The notes under the pieces were generated by a model. The model was not told where the DNA came from. It worked only from the letters and a program-made list of their open reading frames with translations, and made no database searches. Positions 19,040 to 27,515 of a stretch of DNA of 64,000 nucleotides are shown here, in pieces; positions within the stretch are counted from its first letter, which is position 1, and each line of letters starts with the position of its first letter. The DNA is from Alkalihalobacterium chitinilyticum (GTDB taxonomy: Bacteria; Bacillota; Bacilli; Bacillales; Bacillaceae_F), in the NCBI RefSeq assembly GCF_029028005.1, contig NZ_JAOTPO010000001.1:186001-250000 (forward strand), read 5' to 3'. Made by a program: the position numbers and the translations under genes.

Positions 19040-19861
19040 GTGTATAACGTTGTCGTTAATGATATTACTCTTTATTATGACCGACTTGGAACTGGAGAAC
19101 CACTTGTTCTCATCCACGGTTTAGGTGAAAGAAAAGAAGGGTGGAAATATCAACATGAGCTGGCTAATCATTATGATTTAATTATTCCTGATTTAAGAGG
19201 ATTCGGAAAATCAACACTTCCCGACAACAAAGAAATATCTATTACGAATTTTGCTAAAGATATTCTAGCCCTTCTAGATAAACTAAATATAAAGACAGCT
19301 CATATTTGCGGATTATCAATGGGCGGCATTATTGCACAAGAAATTTATAAATTAGATTCCTCAAAAGTTCAATCGCTCATTCTTGCTAATTCAATCTTTT
19401 ATGTACCAAAGTGGCTCGGAAACTTTATTTATAAGAGTAGGAAAAAAAAGATCGAACAGCTTACTCCTGAAGAACATAAAATGATTTCAACTGAAAGGTG
19501 CCTTTATACGAAAGATAGGAAGATGATCGAGAAAGTATTACCTGCTTGGTCCGACAAATTCAACAGCTTTATTCCAGCTTGGAAAGCGTGCTTAGAAATC
19601 GATTATCGAACGCTCTTACCAACAATCGATGTCCCGACATTAGTCATTCTATGTAAGAATGACAAAATTTGTCGACCTTATAACCAAAAAAAGATGCACA
19701 AGCTTATTCCAAATTCACAGTTAGTAACGATTAAAAAGGCAGGTCATGTTGGTAAGATAGAAAAGCCAGATGAGTTTAATCATGCGATTTTGCACTTTTT
19801 ACAAAGTACATATGATCAGGACCATCCAACATCCGCCCAATTTTTCATGGAAATAAAGTAG
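19040..19861 (+). CDS. Alpha/beta hydrolase
   Basis: 273 residues starting at GTG with GGAGGG seven bases upstream. The alpha/beta-hydrolase signs are clear: oxyanion-hole block LVLIHGLGE near residue 25, the nucleophile elbow GLSMGG (serine near residue 94), and the catalytic histidine in KAGHVGKIEKP near the C-terminus. It resembles the enol-lactonase/MhpC-like group, but no substrate can be assigned. It is one of very few plus-strand genes in the window, and stands alone between gudB and ddl, so it may be a later insertion. Confidence 0.85.
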   Translation: MYNVVVNDITLYYDRLGTGEPLVLIHGLGERKEGWKYQHELANHYDLIIPDLRGFGKSTLPDNKEISITNFAKDILALLDKLNIKTAHICGLSMGGIIAQEIYKLDSSKVQSLILANSIFYVPKWLGNFIYKSRKKKIEQLTPEEHKMISTERCLYTKDRKMIEKVLPAWSDKFNSFIPAWKACLEIDYRTLLPTIDVPTLVILCKNDKICRPYNQKKMHKLIPNSQLVTIKKAGHVGKIEKPDEFNHAILHFLQSTYDQDHPTSAQFFMEIK

Positions 19862-19928
19862 AAACTTATCATTAAAAGTTAAATAGAATGAGCTATCTTG
19901 ATATAAGTTAACCTGTTTTGATAAGAGA

Positions 19929-19983
19929 AAAGGCTAACTCAAATCAGCCGCTAAATGCGACCTTTTAAGTCAGCCTTTTTTTC
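19929..19983. terminator. Bidirectional terminator between the hydrolase and ddl
   Basis: AAGGCTAACTCAAA (19930-19943) pairs with TTTTAAGTCAGCCTT (19963-19977), enclosing about 19 bases. On the plus strand it is followed by seven T residues; on the minus strand it is followed by TTTTC. It serves the convergent hydrolase and ddl genes. Confidence 0.75.
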
Positions 19984-20901
19984 TTACTTTTTAATGGAAA
20001 GCTCTACTAAACGTTCAATCATATCCTCATACGATAAGCCAATTTCTCTCGCTGCATCCGGATAGAGGCTCGTCGGTGTCATTCCAGGAAGAGTGTTTAC
20101 TTCTAATATTACAGGTTCACTGCCGTCTCTTGGAACGATAAAATCCACACGTGAATAAATATCACAACCTAATGATTGATGAGCTAAGACTGCATTTTTT
20201 TGCAGCAAAGTTGTCACTTCATCCTCAACACGAGCAGGAACAATATGCTCACTCATACCAGGCGCATATTTTGCTTCATAATCATAATATTTATTTTTCG
20301 GTACAATCTCGACAACCGGTAATGCTTTTTCCTCACCTTTATTCCCCATCACTGCAACCGTTACTTCGACACCATCAATAAATTCTTCCACTAATACAGT
20401 ATCATCAAACTTAAACGCTTCTTCAATACCATTTAATAATTCTTGTTCATTTTGGGCAATCGTTAATCCTATTGTGGAACCTTCTTGGTTAGGTTTAACT
20501 ACTGCCGGGAAATTCGTATCCCATTTAAATTGTCCTTTAGCATAGTTATGCTTATATACAACCATTTCTTTCGCTACGCGAATGTCATTTTTATGAAAGA
20601 ACGTTTTGGCTTTTGCTTTATCCATGGCTAAGGCAGATCCTAGAACTCCTGACCCTACATATGGGATGTTTAGCATTTCAAGCAATGCTTGAATTCTACC
20701 ATCTTCACCGTAACGTCCGTGCAAACCTATATATACGATATCAACATTTAAGTTGATGATGTCGTTAATTCGTTGCGGATGGAAATCAATACCGATTACT
20801 TCATGTCCTTTTTTTGAGAGGGCATCGATAATTCCTTTACCCGAAGATAAAGAAACCTCTCGCTCAGCTGATGTTCCACCGTACAATACACCAATTTTCA
20901 T
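19984..20901 (-). CDS. ddl: D-alanine--D-alanine ligase
   Basis: 305 residues from ATG 20901, which has AGGAGTG nine bases upstream; the longer reading from 20937 adds a segment unlike the family. ATP-grasp ligase: KIGVLYGGTSAEREVSLSSG at the start, HGRYGEDGRIQ near residue 60, VKPNQEGSTIG in the ATP-binding region, and EVNTLPGMTPTSLYP at the end. It makes the D-Ala-D-Ala dipeptide of peptidoglycan. The omega-loop residue follows the usual D-Ala pattern as far as can be judged, so vancomycin-type D-lactate specificity is not suggested. Confidence 0.94.
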   Translation of the reverse strand: MKIGVLYGGTSAEREVSLSSGKGIIDALSKKGHEVIGIDFHPQRINDIINLNVDIVYIGLHGRYGEDGRIQALLEMLNIPYVGSGVLGSALAMDKAKAKTFFHKNDIRVAKEMVVYKHNYAKGQFKWDTNFPAVVKPNQEGSTIGLTIAQNEQELLNGIEEAFKFDDTVLVEEFIDGVEVTVAVMGNKGEEKALPVVEIVPKNKYYDYEAKYAPGMSEHIVPARVEDEVTTLLQKNAVLAHQSLGCDIYSRVDFIVPRDGSEPVILEVNTLPGMTPTSLYPDAAREIGLSYEDMIERLVELSIKK

Positions 20902-21012
20902 ATTGAGTATCACTCCTAAAATAATATGTATCCTCATTATATTCGCCTATGTAACTCTTGCTACAACACAACAAAAATTACCACAATCCCTACTATCATA
21001 ACATGAAGTAAA

Positions 21013-21113
21013 GAAAAGCGTAAGGGGCCTGCTTATCGGCGACAAGCGCTGGAGGGCCAGCAATAAGTGTCCCGGTTTTGGACACGTTTGATGGACCGAA
21101 GCGACCTCGAGCC
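21013..21113. repeat. Dispersed repeat module A, copy 1
   Basis: A 101-base segment beginning GAAAAGCGTAAGGGGCCTGC and ending ACCTCGAGCC. It recurs 277 bases later with four differences. It lies in the non-coding gap between ddl and mecB and has higher GC than its surroundings. Short ORFs read through it, but both copies carry them only by chance. It looks like a member of a dispersed intergenic repeat family. Confidence 0.85.
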
Positions 21114-21122
21114 GATGGCCCC

Positions 21123-21302
21123 TGGAGCTAGACAAGTAGAAAAGCGTAAGGACCCGTTTAGCGACGTATGGACTGGAGCCCGCCGTATGAGATAAAGAAA
21201 ACACGTAGAGCGAATGCGATACGATGTTGCCTTATCGTAAGGAGGCGAGTGAAGTCCACTAGGCGCTGGGTGCTGGAGCTAGACAAGTAGAAAAGCGTAA
21301 GG
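21123..21302. repeat. Dispersed repeat module B bounded by a 29-base direct repeat
   Basis: The 29 bases starting TGGAGCTAGACAAGTAGAAA occur at 21123-21151 and again at 21274-21302. Between them lies a different segment (GACCCGTTTAGCGACGTATG ... GTGAAGTCCACTAGGCGCTG). Together with module A this forms an A-B-A chain, as if repeat units joined at a common TAGACAAGTAGAAAAGCGTAA junction. Confidence 0.75.
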
Positions 21303-21390
21303 GGCCTGCTTATCGGCGACAAGCACTGGAGGACCAGCAATAAGTGTCCCGGTTTTGGACACGTTTGATGGACCAAAGCGACCTCAAGCC
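21290..21390. repeat. Dispersed repeat module A, copy 2
   Basis: Second copy of the 101-base module, 97 of 101 bases identical to copy 1. All four differences are G in copy 1 and A in copy 2 (offsets in ...AAGC[G/A]CTGG, GGAGG[G/A]CC, GGACC[G/A]AAG and CCTC[G/A]AGCC). Confidence 0.85.
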
Positions 21391-21453
21391 ACTGTACGAT
21401 AAAGAATGTACTTCTTTGCAGCCCCCATTTATAATCTCTCTTTAACATAAACA

Positions 21454-21482
21454 TAAAAAAACGCCCCTATTCGAGAGGCGTT
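21454..21482 (-). terminator. Intrinsic terminator of mecB
   Basis: Stem AACGCCTCT / AGGGGCGTT followed by seven T residues on the minus strand. The 5' arm overlaps the mecB stop codon. Confidence 0.85.
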
Positions 21483-22089
21483 AACATTTAGGCCTATTGA
21501 CAAACGTGTGATATGTTCGATAAATCGCTTCTACTTTCATTAGTTCTTTACCATATTCCGCAATCCGATACGTGGTTATAGTTGAAGGGTTACCAAATTC
21601 AGATAATAATGCGATAAACGAATCGTCATCGACTCCAATAAGATCATATTCTTCAAATTTTAAATAAAATTTATTGTCATATGAATATAACGTACCGCCA
21701 ACCACTCCAAAAGGATAGAGTCTTGAAGATAAAGCAATTACATCTTCGAAGGTGTCAAATTCATAGAACACTTCATCACTTTCATCAAGTGTAACCTTCA
21801 TTTCAATGTAACCATCATCATAATCATCTTCAAACTCTTCATCGTCTCTAGAGCCTTTTGTAACGATGATGACCATACCTTGCGCCGGCATAACAAATAC
21901 TTCAACAGCAACTGGCCCATCCGCTTTAAAGCCTAGTTCATCATCTGCTTCGGACATCATTTCACGAAACAGATCATGTACTTTCGGACCGTCCATCCAC
22001 AAGTCTTCTTTCGTCATTCCTCTTTCTTTTAGGTCATCAAAGGTTAAAAAAATTTTTATTTTATCCATGGTTAAACGCTCTAAACGCAT
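21481..22089 (-). CDS. mecB: Adaptor protein MecB (YpbH), MecA family
   Basis: 202 residues. MecA-family adaptor: N-terminal target-binding domain beginning MRLERLTMDKIKIFLTFDDL, an acidic central linker (DDEEFEDDYDDGY), and a C-terminal ClpC-binding domain with YGNPSTITTYRIAEYGKELM replaced here by FGNPST. The family delivers substrates to the ClpCP protease. Position near gudB and ypbG matches YpbH/MecB rather than MecA, which is elsewhere in B. subtilis. Ribosome binding site GGGAGGGTC precedes the ATG. Confidence 0.9.
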   Translation of the reverse strand: MRLERLTMDKIKIFLTFDDLKERGMTKEDLWMDGPKVHDLFREMMSEADDELGFKADGPVAVEVFVMPAQGMVIIVTKGSRDDEEFEDDYDDGYIEMKVTLDESDEVFYEFDTFEDVIALSSRLYPFGVVGGTLYSYDNKFYLKFEEYDLIGVDDDSFIALLSEFGNPSTITTYRIAEYGKELMKVEAIYRTYHTFVNRPKC

Positions 22090-22240
22090 CTATGACCCTC
22101 CCTGTGCCAGGCATCCCGCCCCAGACCGTTCATTCAACGGTTAATGCGTATATTGTACCGTTTGTTGTCATGATTGTTACTATAAGATATGTCAGAGGAA
22201 CGTCGATGGTTCTTGGTTTATAACCATTTCCTATAATAGA

Positions 22241-23149
22241 TTATCGTTTTAGGTGTGCAGATAACCAACTTTCCCAATCTTGTTTTGTTATACCAACTAC
22301 ATATTTACCATACTTCTGTTCATCTTTTTCAGACATGTAGCTTAAAGCTGTTCCACCTACACCAATTATTAGGTCCTCAAATGTCTCTTCTAGGTGATTG
22401 ATGAGTGCAAATGTACTCGGAAGATTTAGTGAAAGCGTACATGATGTAAAGAAAAACTTAGCACTCACTTCTTTAATCACCAATTCAACGTCACGTTCAG
22501 GTATACCCCCGCCTAAATAAACGACTTCAAACCCTTTTCTTCGTAAGAATAACGTGAAGATCAATAAACCAAGTTCATGCTTTTCCTGAGGGCCGCAAAC
22601 AGCAACTACCTTTGGTAAATATCCGTCTACAGGGAAACTCTGGAAAATATTCCCTATCTTTGTTCTCAAGAAACTAGATATAAAATGTTCATGAGCTACT
22701 GTTATGTCACCCTTTTCCCACATGTCACCTACTCTTACTAACAATGGACCTAGTATCTCGATCGTTACTTTTTCTACATTAAATAAACTAAATGCTTGAT
22801 TCATTAGTTCATGAGCTTTGTTTTCTCTAAATTGCAGTAGCGCTTCTAAGATTTCATCAGCTAACTGTTCTGAGTAATCGTCTTTTTTCTTTTCAGCTGT
22901 TACATCAAAAATAATATTTCCTTTTTCCATAAGCCCTACCGCTTGACCTATTGTGAAACCATTATTTACTTTTTCAATAAGCCAGCGTAATATAGCAACA
23001 TGTTCTTCCGTATATAGCCTATGCCCTGCCTGATTCCTTACTGGCTCAATCATTTTATATCTTCTTTCCCAAGCTCTAAGAGTACCGGGTTGAATTCCAA
23101 GCATCTGGCAAATTGCTTTAATATTATACTTACCTTCTTTTGAAGACAT
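22241..23149 (-). CDS. litR: MerR-family regulator with B12-binding domain (CarH/LitR-like photoreceptor)
   Basis: 302 residues. An N-terminal MerR helix-turn-helix (about 9-78; PGTLRAWERRY, GHRLYTEEH) is followed by a B12-binding cap (about 95-170) and a Rossmann-type cobalamin domain (about 180-300). W144 followed by nine residues and E154-H155 fits the W-x9-EH motif of light-sensing CarH/LitR proteins. H191 in EKHELG fits the E/D-x-H-x-x-G lower cobalamin ligand. Family members bind adenosylcobalamin in the dark as repressors and release DNA on illumination. The target genes are not evident here; neighbours are mecB and ypbG. ATG with GGAGG upstream. The symbol reflects family, not proven function. 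Confidence 0.82.
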   Translation of the reverse strand: MSSKEGKYNIKAICQMLGIQPGTLRAWERRYKMIEPVRNQAGHRLYTEEHVAILRWLIEKVNNGFTIGQAVGLMEKGNIIFDVTAEKKKDDYSEQLADEILEALLQFRENKAHELMNQAFSLFNVEKVTIEILGPLLVRVGDMWEKGDITVAHEHFISSFLRTKIGNIFQSFPVDGYLPKVVAVCGPQEKHELGLLIFTLFLRRKGFEVVYLGGGIPERDVELVIKEVSAKFFFTSCTLSLNLPSTFALINHLEETFEDLIIGVGGTALSYMSEKDEQKYGKYVVGITKQDWESWLSAHLKR

Positions 23150-23245
23150 TGAACTTCCTCCAAACCACCAACATTAATATCCTTAGTATAATAGAGGAAA
23201 ACGTTTGTGTAAACTTTGTATAATAAACGCTCAATAATTAATATC

Positions 23246-23953
23246 CTATTCAGATCTTAATGTGATCAAATGTGTTTCCGCCCTGGCCCCTAACCGAAGA
23301 GGTATTCCTGTAGTACCATAACCATTACTAATAAATAAGATTGTGTTATTCCGCTTCTTCAGCCCACCGATTTCAGCTATCCCAAAACCAAAGAACCGAA
23401 TTTGACCTCCATGCGTATGTCCAGATAATACTAAGCTTATTTGGTGTTCATGTTTTAATTGTTCAACGATACTAGGATTATGGCTAATAAGGATCCGAAA
23501 TCCTTCGTCACTATCTTGTAGGGCCAACTCTAAACGATCTCGTTCACAACCAACATCATCGACACCTAAAAGGATAATTTTTTCTCCTTCATTTTCATAT
23601 GTAACTGCTGTATTATCTAATATTTGTACACCTTTTTCAAGTAACGTCGCATCTAACCTTCGAAAGTCACCTTCATAATCATTATTGCCCCACACAAAGT
23701 GAATTGGACCTAGTGATTGAAGTAGTGTAATGTTCTTTTCTACATTTGAAAATGGGACTTTCTTTTCTAATAGGTCTCCACCTATAATGACTAAATCGAC
23801 TTTCCCTTTCACTTGACGAACGAGTTCTTCATCAAGTAAGCGAAAATGAACATCAGAAATAAAAAAAATCCTCATTCCATCAAATGATTGAGGAAAATTA
23901 GGAAATTTCAGCTCAACTTCACTAACATGATTTCGAAAAGCTTCTCTATACAT
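23246..23953 (-). CDS. ypbG: Calcineurin-like metallophosphoesterase (YpbG-like)
   Basis: 235 residues. All metal-binding blocks of the calcineurin-like family are present: FISDVHF (near residue 31), GGDLL, GNNDYEG, and GHTHGGQIRFFG. The target phosphoester is unknown. As called, the protein starts at ATG 23953 right after a T7 run, with no ribosome binding site. In the neighbouring frame directly upstream (24014-23961, GTG start, AAGGGG about 12 bases before) a hydrophobic segment of 18 residues is encoded; removing one T would fuse it in frame as a membrane anchor, as in YpbG relatives. See findings. Confidence 0.82.
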   Translation of the reverse strand: MYREAFRNHVSEVELKFPNFPQSFDGMRIFFISDVHFRLLDEELVRQVKGKVDLVIIGGDLLEKKVPFSNVEKNITLLQSLGPIHFVWGNNDYEGDFRRLDATLLEKGVQILDNTAVTYENEGEKIILLGVDDVGCERDRLELALQDSDEGFRILISHNPSIVEQLKHEHQISLVLSGHTHGGQIRFFGFGIAEIGGLKKRNNTILFISNGYGTTGIPLRLGARAETHLITLRSE

Positions 23954-24031
23954 AAAAAAACAGCAGAATTGTGCCGAGTACTATTACGATACTACCTATA
24001 TAAATAAAAAACACAGTATCTGAAAACCCCT

Positions 24032-24436
24032 TTACGAATTTCTATCATAAACTTTTCCTTCATTTGCCTCCATTATACCATATGCACCAGCTAAGATTCC
24101 GGCCAGAACCCCTGCGATAGGATGAAGTACTATTTGTATAATAAACGAAATAATAAAAATAATAGCTATTATACATTCGTTGGGGTCAACCAATCTTTTA
24201 TTTAAGAAGGGATACACGACTCCAAGTATAATTTCTTTAATTACAAAGGCTAATGCCATAAAACCTATGATAAATAATAACGCAGCACCTAATAATGAAA
24301 AAGGTGCAAAAACTAACTCTCCCAGCCACTCTGAGAATGTTAAAGCAAATGGGGATGGGAAGATCCCTGAAGAACTACTAATACAAACATGCCCAACAAT
24401 TAATAATAATGCTTTTTTAACTAACCAATTATTCAA
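24032..24436 (-). CDS. Hypothetical integral membrane protein
   Basis: 134 residues and very hydrophobic, with about four membrane segments (near residues 5-20, 40-62, 64-76 and 88-118) and a short polar tail (NEGKVYDRNS). I do not recognise the family. The start is TTG 24436; AAAGGAG is almost adjacent, and AGGGG seven bases upstream could serve instead, so the start is uncertain. It ends 18 bases before the possible start of the ypbG reading frame, which suggests cotranscription with it. Confidence 0.6.
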   Translation of the reverse strand: MNNWLVKKALLLIVGHVCISSSSGIFPSPFALTFSEWLGELVFAPFSLLGAALLFIIGFMALAFVIKEIILGVVYPFLNKRLVDPNECIIAIIFIISFIIQIVLHPIAGVLAGILAGAYGIMEANEGKVYDRNS

Positions 24437-24544
24437 ACTCCTTTCCCCTCTCTAGATCTTAATCCTTTAACCACCTATATATACATATCAATGGTGAGCC
24501 CATTCCTACTGAAATTATTTACTTAAGTAAGTCTATGTCCAATT

Positions 24545-24576
24545 AAAAAAAGAGGAGCACTATTCAGTTCTCCTCT
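24545..24576 (-). terminator. Intrinsic terminator after the malic enzyme gene
   Basis: AGAGGAG ... CTCCTCT stem followed by seven T residues on the minus strand, about 85 bases beyond the stop codon. Confidence 0.75.
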
Positions 24577-24662
24577 CATTACCAAAATATATCGTTACTA
24601 TTTTAACTTTAGTACTCAAATTTGAGCCAAGTATGCTTCAATTATAAAAAACTTATTTTTAA

Positions 24663-25925
24663 TTAAGTTCCAAGATTACAACTTAAATATACATTATCAC
24701 GGATAGCGGACATTTCCCTTGTTCTAGAAGCTACCTCTTCCGGATTTACCATTTTTCTAGCAACTCCGGTTTCCAAAGCAGCCTTTGCCACGCTTTTCGC
24801 AACTTCAGGAGCTACCCTTGGGTCAAACGGATTCGGTATAATATAGTCTGCCTTTAGTTCACTGTCCGATACTAAGCGCGCAATAGCGTAAACAGCTGCA
24901 ATTTTCATACTTTCATTAATATCGGTTGCAAACACGTCCAAGGCGCCTCGGAAAATACCTGGAAAGGCTAACACATTATTCACTTGATTTGGAAAATCTG
25001 ATCTTCCAGTCCCGATTATTTTTGCACCAGCTTCAATCGCATCTTTGGGTAAGATTTCTGGATTCGGATTAGCCATTGCAAAAATGATTGGATCACTATT
25101 CATTGAGCGTACCATCGCTTTTGTTAAAGCACCTTCCACAGACACACCAATAAATACATCAGTACCTGCAATAATATCCGCTAATGTCCCTTCTAACTTA
25201 TCCGGGTTTGTATATTCTGAAACTTCTTCTTTTACTGGATTCATTCCGTAAGAACGCCCTTTGAAAATCGCTCCTTTCGAATCACATAAAATTATATGTT
25301 CCACACCCATTGAATGCAACAATTTAACGATAGCGATACCTGCTGAACCAGCGCCATTAACTACCACCTTTATATCGGTAAGTTCTTTTTTGGTTAATTT
25401 TAGGGAATTTAACAGCCCTGCTGCAGTAACAATAGCTGTTCCATGCTGATCATCGTGAAAAACAGGAATGTTCATTTCTTTTTTTAATCGTTCCTCAATA
25501 ATAAAGCAACTAGGTGCAGCAATGTCTTCTAAATTTATACCGCCAAACGTAGGTTGAAGAAGCTTTACAGTGCGAATAATCTCTTCTACATCGTTTGTGT
25601 CTAGGCAAATTGGAAAAGCATCTACTCCAGCAAATGATTTAAATAATAGAGCTTTTCCTTCCATAACAGGCATAGCTGCTTCAGGACCAATGTTTCCTAA
25701 ACCTAATACCGCTGTACCGTCTGATACAACAGCAACTGTATTTCCTTTCATTGTGTAGTCAAAAACTCGCTCTTGGTCATTAGCAATTTCTTTGCATGGT
25801 TCAGCTACCCCTGGTGAATACGCTAAACTTAAGTCCCTCGTATTCTGCACTGATACTTTTGAGATTACTTCTAGTTTTCCTTGATGCTGTTTATGCATCC
25901 GTAAGGCTTCTTCCTTTAAAGTCAT
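24663..25925 (-). CDS. ytsJ: Malic enzyme (NAD(P)-dependent malate dehydrogenase, decarboxylating)
   Basis: 420 residues, the short bacterial form. Converts malate to pyruvate and CO2. Characteristic blocks: LAYSPGVAEPCKEI, GDGTAVLGLGNIGPEA-type block (VSDGTAVLGLGNIG), FHDDQHGTAIV with the metal-binding aspartates, the dinucleotide fold VVNGAGSAGIAI, and the C-terminal FAMANPNPEI and GRSDFPNQVNN. Most like B. subtilis YtsJ, which prefers NADP; cofactor preference here is inferred only. It is monocistronic, with its own terminator. Confidence 0.92.
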   Translation of the reverse strand: MTLKEEALRMHKQHQGKLEVISKVSVQNTRDLSLAYSPGVAEPCKEIANDQERVFDYTMKGNTVAVVSDGTAVLGLGNIGPEAAMPVMEGKALLFKSFAGVDAFPICLDTNDVEEIIRTVKLLQPTFGGINLEDIAAPSCFIIEERLKKEMNIPVFHDDQHGTAIVTAAGLLNSLKLTKKELTDIKVVVNGAGSAGIAIVKLLHSMGVEHIILCDSKGAIFKGRSYGMNPVKEEVSEYTNPDKLEGTLADIIAGTDVFIGVSVEGALTKAMVRSMNSDPIIFAMANPNPEILPKDAIEAGAKIIGTGRSDFPNQVNNVLAFPGIFRGALDVFATDINESMKIAAVYAIARLVSDSELKADYIIPNPFDPRVAPEVAKSVAKAALETGVARKMVNPEEVASRTREMSAIRDNVYLSCNLGT

Positions 25926-26059
25926 TTTGTTCTCTCACTCCTGTTTTTATTTTCTGATTTTTTAAAATATTTATGTTATTTTATTACATCACACCGTTAA
26001 AATCAACCAGCAATTTGAAAATATTGTGTAATTTTTAAGAACATTTTGATTTCGTAAGC

Positions 26060-26096
26060 AAAAAACCCGATTTACATAGTAAATCAGGTTAAAAAA
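26060..26096 (-). terminator. Intrinsic terminator of the sigma/anti-sigma operon
   Basis: AACCTGATTTAC / GTAAATCGGGTT stem with a short loop and a T6 run on the minus strand, 22 bases beyond the anti-sigma stop. Confidence 0.8.
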
Positions 26097-26119
26097 CATA
26101 GTAAGTTAACATCATTCCT

Positions 26120-26917
26120 TTAGTGCCATTGAAGGTGCTGTTGCATCAGCTGTAACCTCCCATCTAACCCTTCAGAATATTCACCAAACGTCGTTTCCGT
26201 TATTTCATAGATTTCTCCTCTTATTTCAAAAAGGTAAACAGCTTTTGCCATATTCTGTTCTTGTTTCGATATGAATAACGCACCATCAGCATTCCATTTT
26301 GAATTAAGTATTTCCTCACTTTCAAGGAACCCCTGACGCTCATATTCCTCTTTAAGACGTTCTAAATACTGTTCCAGCGGAATTTGACGATCGGCGGACG
26401 CCTTGTGTACCGTAAAGAAAGGCGGTTCTACTTGTCCCCCCATATAATTCGCAAACACAAGAGCTGTATAGCCATTTTCATCCTCTACATTATCAACCTG
26501 AAAGCGCGCATCAATATAGGTACTGAACCAAAGCTCCTCATCTGCCCATAAGGTTAGTTCAATCTCTTCTTCTTGTCCCTCAATCAATAAAGTATCAGTC
26601 ATTTTCTCCTCACGCTGAAAAATAGTAGCAATATCTTCTACATTAATTGTTTCTGCACCGCTAAATTCCATAGGGTCAAGGTCATGATTGGCATTGTTTT
26701 CTGTTCCTTCACTTAATAAAAGGATGCTGCCGATCCCTATTACTGCAACGATACTAACTGCAACTCCTAAACCTCTGATTCTAGTAAAGAAAGGAACCTT
26801 TCTCTTTTCTTTATGTTTGATATAGTTCATTATTTCATCAGGGGACGATTGATTAAGTCTTTGATTATATGTTTCTTTTAATTTTTTTAACGATCTTTCA
26901 AAGTCTTGATCATTCAT
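26120..26917 (-). CDS. Probable anti-sigma factor (single-pass membrane protein)
   Basis: About 265 residues. A cytoplasmic N-terminal region of roughly 50 residues, one membrane segment (LGVAVSIVAVIGIGSILLL), and an extracytoplasmic domain of about 190 residues rich in acidic residues. No cysteine/histidine zinc anti-sigma motif is seen. The assignment rests on the layout and on overlap with the sigma gene: GGAGG lies eight bases before ATG 26917, which overlaps the sigma stop by eight bases. The C-terminal half is not recognised as a known domain. Confidence 0.68.
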   Translation of the reverse strand: MNDQDFERSLKKLKETYNQRLNQSSPDEIMNYIKHKEKRKVPFFTRIRGLGVAVSIVAVIGIGSILLLSEGTENNANHDLDPMEFSGAETINVEDIATIFQREEKMTDTLLIEGQEEEIELTLWADEELWFSTYIDARFQVDNVEDENGYTALVFANYMGGQVEPPFFTVHKASADRQIPLEQYLERLKEEYERQGFLESEEILNSKWNADGALFISKQEQNMAKAVYLFEIRGEIYEITETTFGEYSEGLDGRLQLMQQHLQWH

Positions 26918-27446
26918 TGTGCTCACCTCCCTGTTCTAATCGTTCCTTTAACATTTTTCTTCCGCGTAACATTCTGGTTTTAACCGCACCTTCACTCACA
27001 CCCAACACTTCACCAATTTCTTGATAGGATAAATCATGAAAATAATGAAGGATAATAGGAAGTTTATATTTATCAGCTAACTTTTGAAGCGCCTCATGAA
27101 CTTCAGGCAAGTTTGCATCATCTGTAAAATCTGGAGATTGGGTTATTGCAGCCTCAGCTAGATAAGCTTTCTCCTTCCGGTCAAATCTTTTTTTCTTACG
27201 ATATATATCCCTTATGATATTCAAGGTAATTTGATAAAGCCACGTCGTAAATTTCCCATAGCTGTGGCTTTTCATATACCGATAGACTTTTAAAAAGGTT
27301 TCTTGTGTAACGTCTTGTATATCATTCGAATGTACTCCAAGTTGAAAAGCAAACTTCTCAACTGTAGGAATATGTTTACTCACTAACTGATAAAAGGCAT
27401 CCTCATCTCCTTGCTTTGATTTTGCTAATAATTCTTCATCCTTCAT
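26910..27446 (-). CDS. ECF-family RNA polymerase sigma factor
   Basis: 178 residues from ATG 27446, preceded by GGGGGT at six bases. Region 2 is visible (DAFYQLVSKHIP..., DVTQETFLKVYRYM, FTTWLYQITLNIIRD), and region 4 with a helix-turn-helix (LPIILHYFHDLSYQEIGEVL, GVSEGAVKTRMLRGRKMLKE). It is probably released by envelope stress from the anti-sigma encoded next. It does not obviously match SigX, which sits next to resE in B. subtilis. Which ECF subgroup it belongs to cannot be told by eye. Confidence 0.9.
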   Translation of the reverse strand: MKDEELLAKSKQGDEDAFYQLVSKHIPTVEKFAFQLGVHSNDIQDVTQETFLKVYRYMKSHSYGKFTTWLYQITLNIIRDIYRKKKRFDRKEKAYLAEAAITQSPDFTDDANLPEVHEALQKLADKYKLPIILHYFHDLSYQEIGEVLGVSEGAVKTRMLRGRKMLKERLEQGGEHNE

Positions 27447-27515
27447 TAGACTACCCCCAAAACTTGAACCAAGTTTAATAAACGGTACCATTGTATTAAC
27501 CTTTAATTCACTTAT

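Noticed and set aside
19984-20901. D-Ala-D-Lac ligase together with the VanW-like gene as a glycopeptide-resistance set
   Set aside because: The ligase looks like ordinary Ddl, vanH/vanX/vanRS are absent, and VanW-domain proteins are common in spore formers.
20947-21454. Two ORFs of 85 and 98 codons on the minus strand between ddl and mecB
   Set aside because: They read through the dispersed repeat copies and share peptide segments only because the DNA repeats. No ribosome binding site and no protein-like composition.
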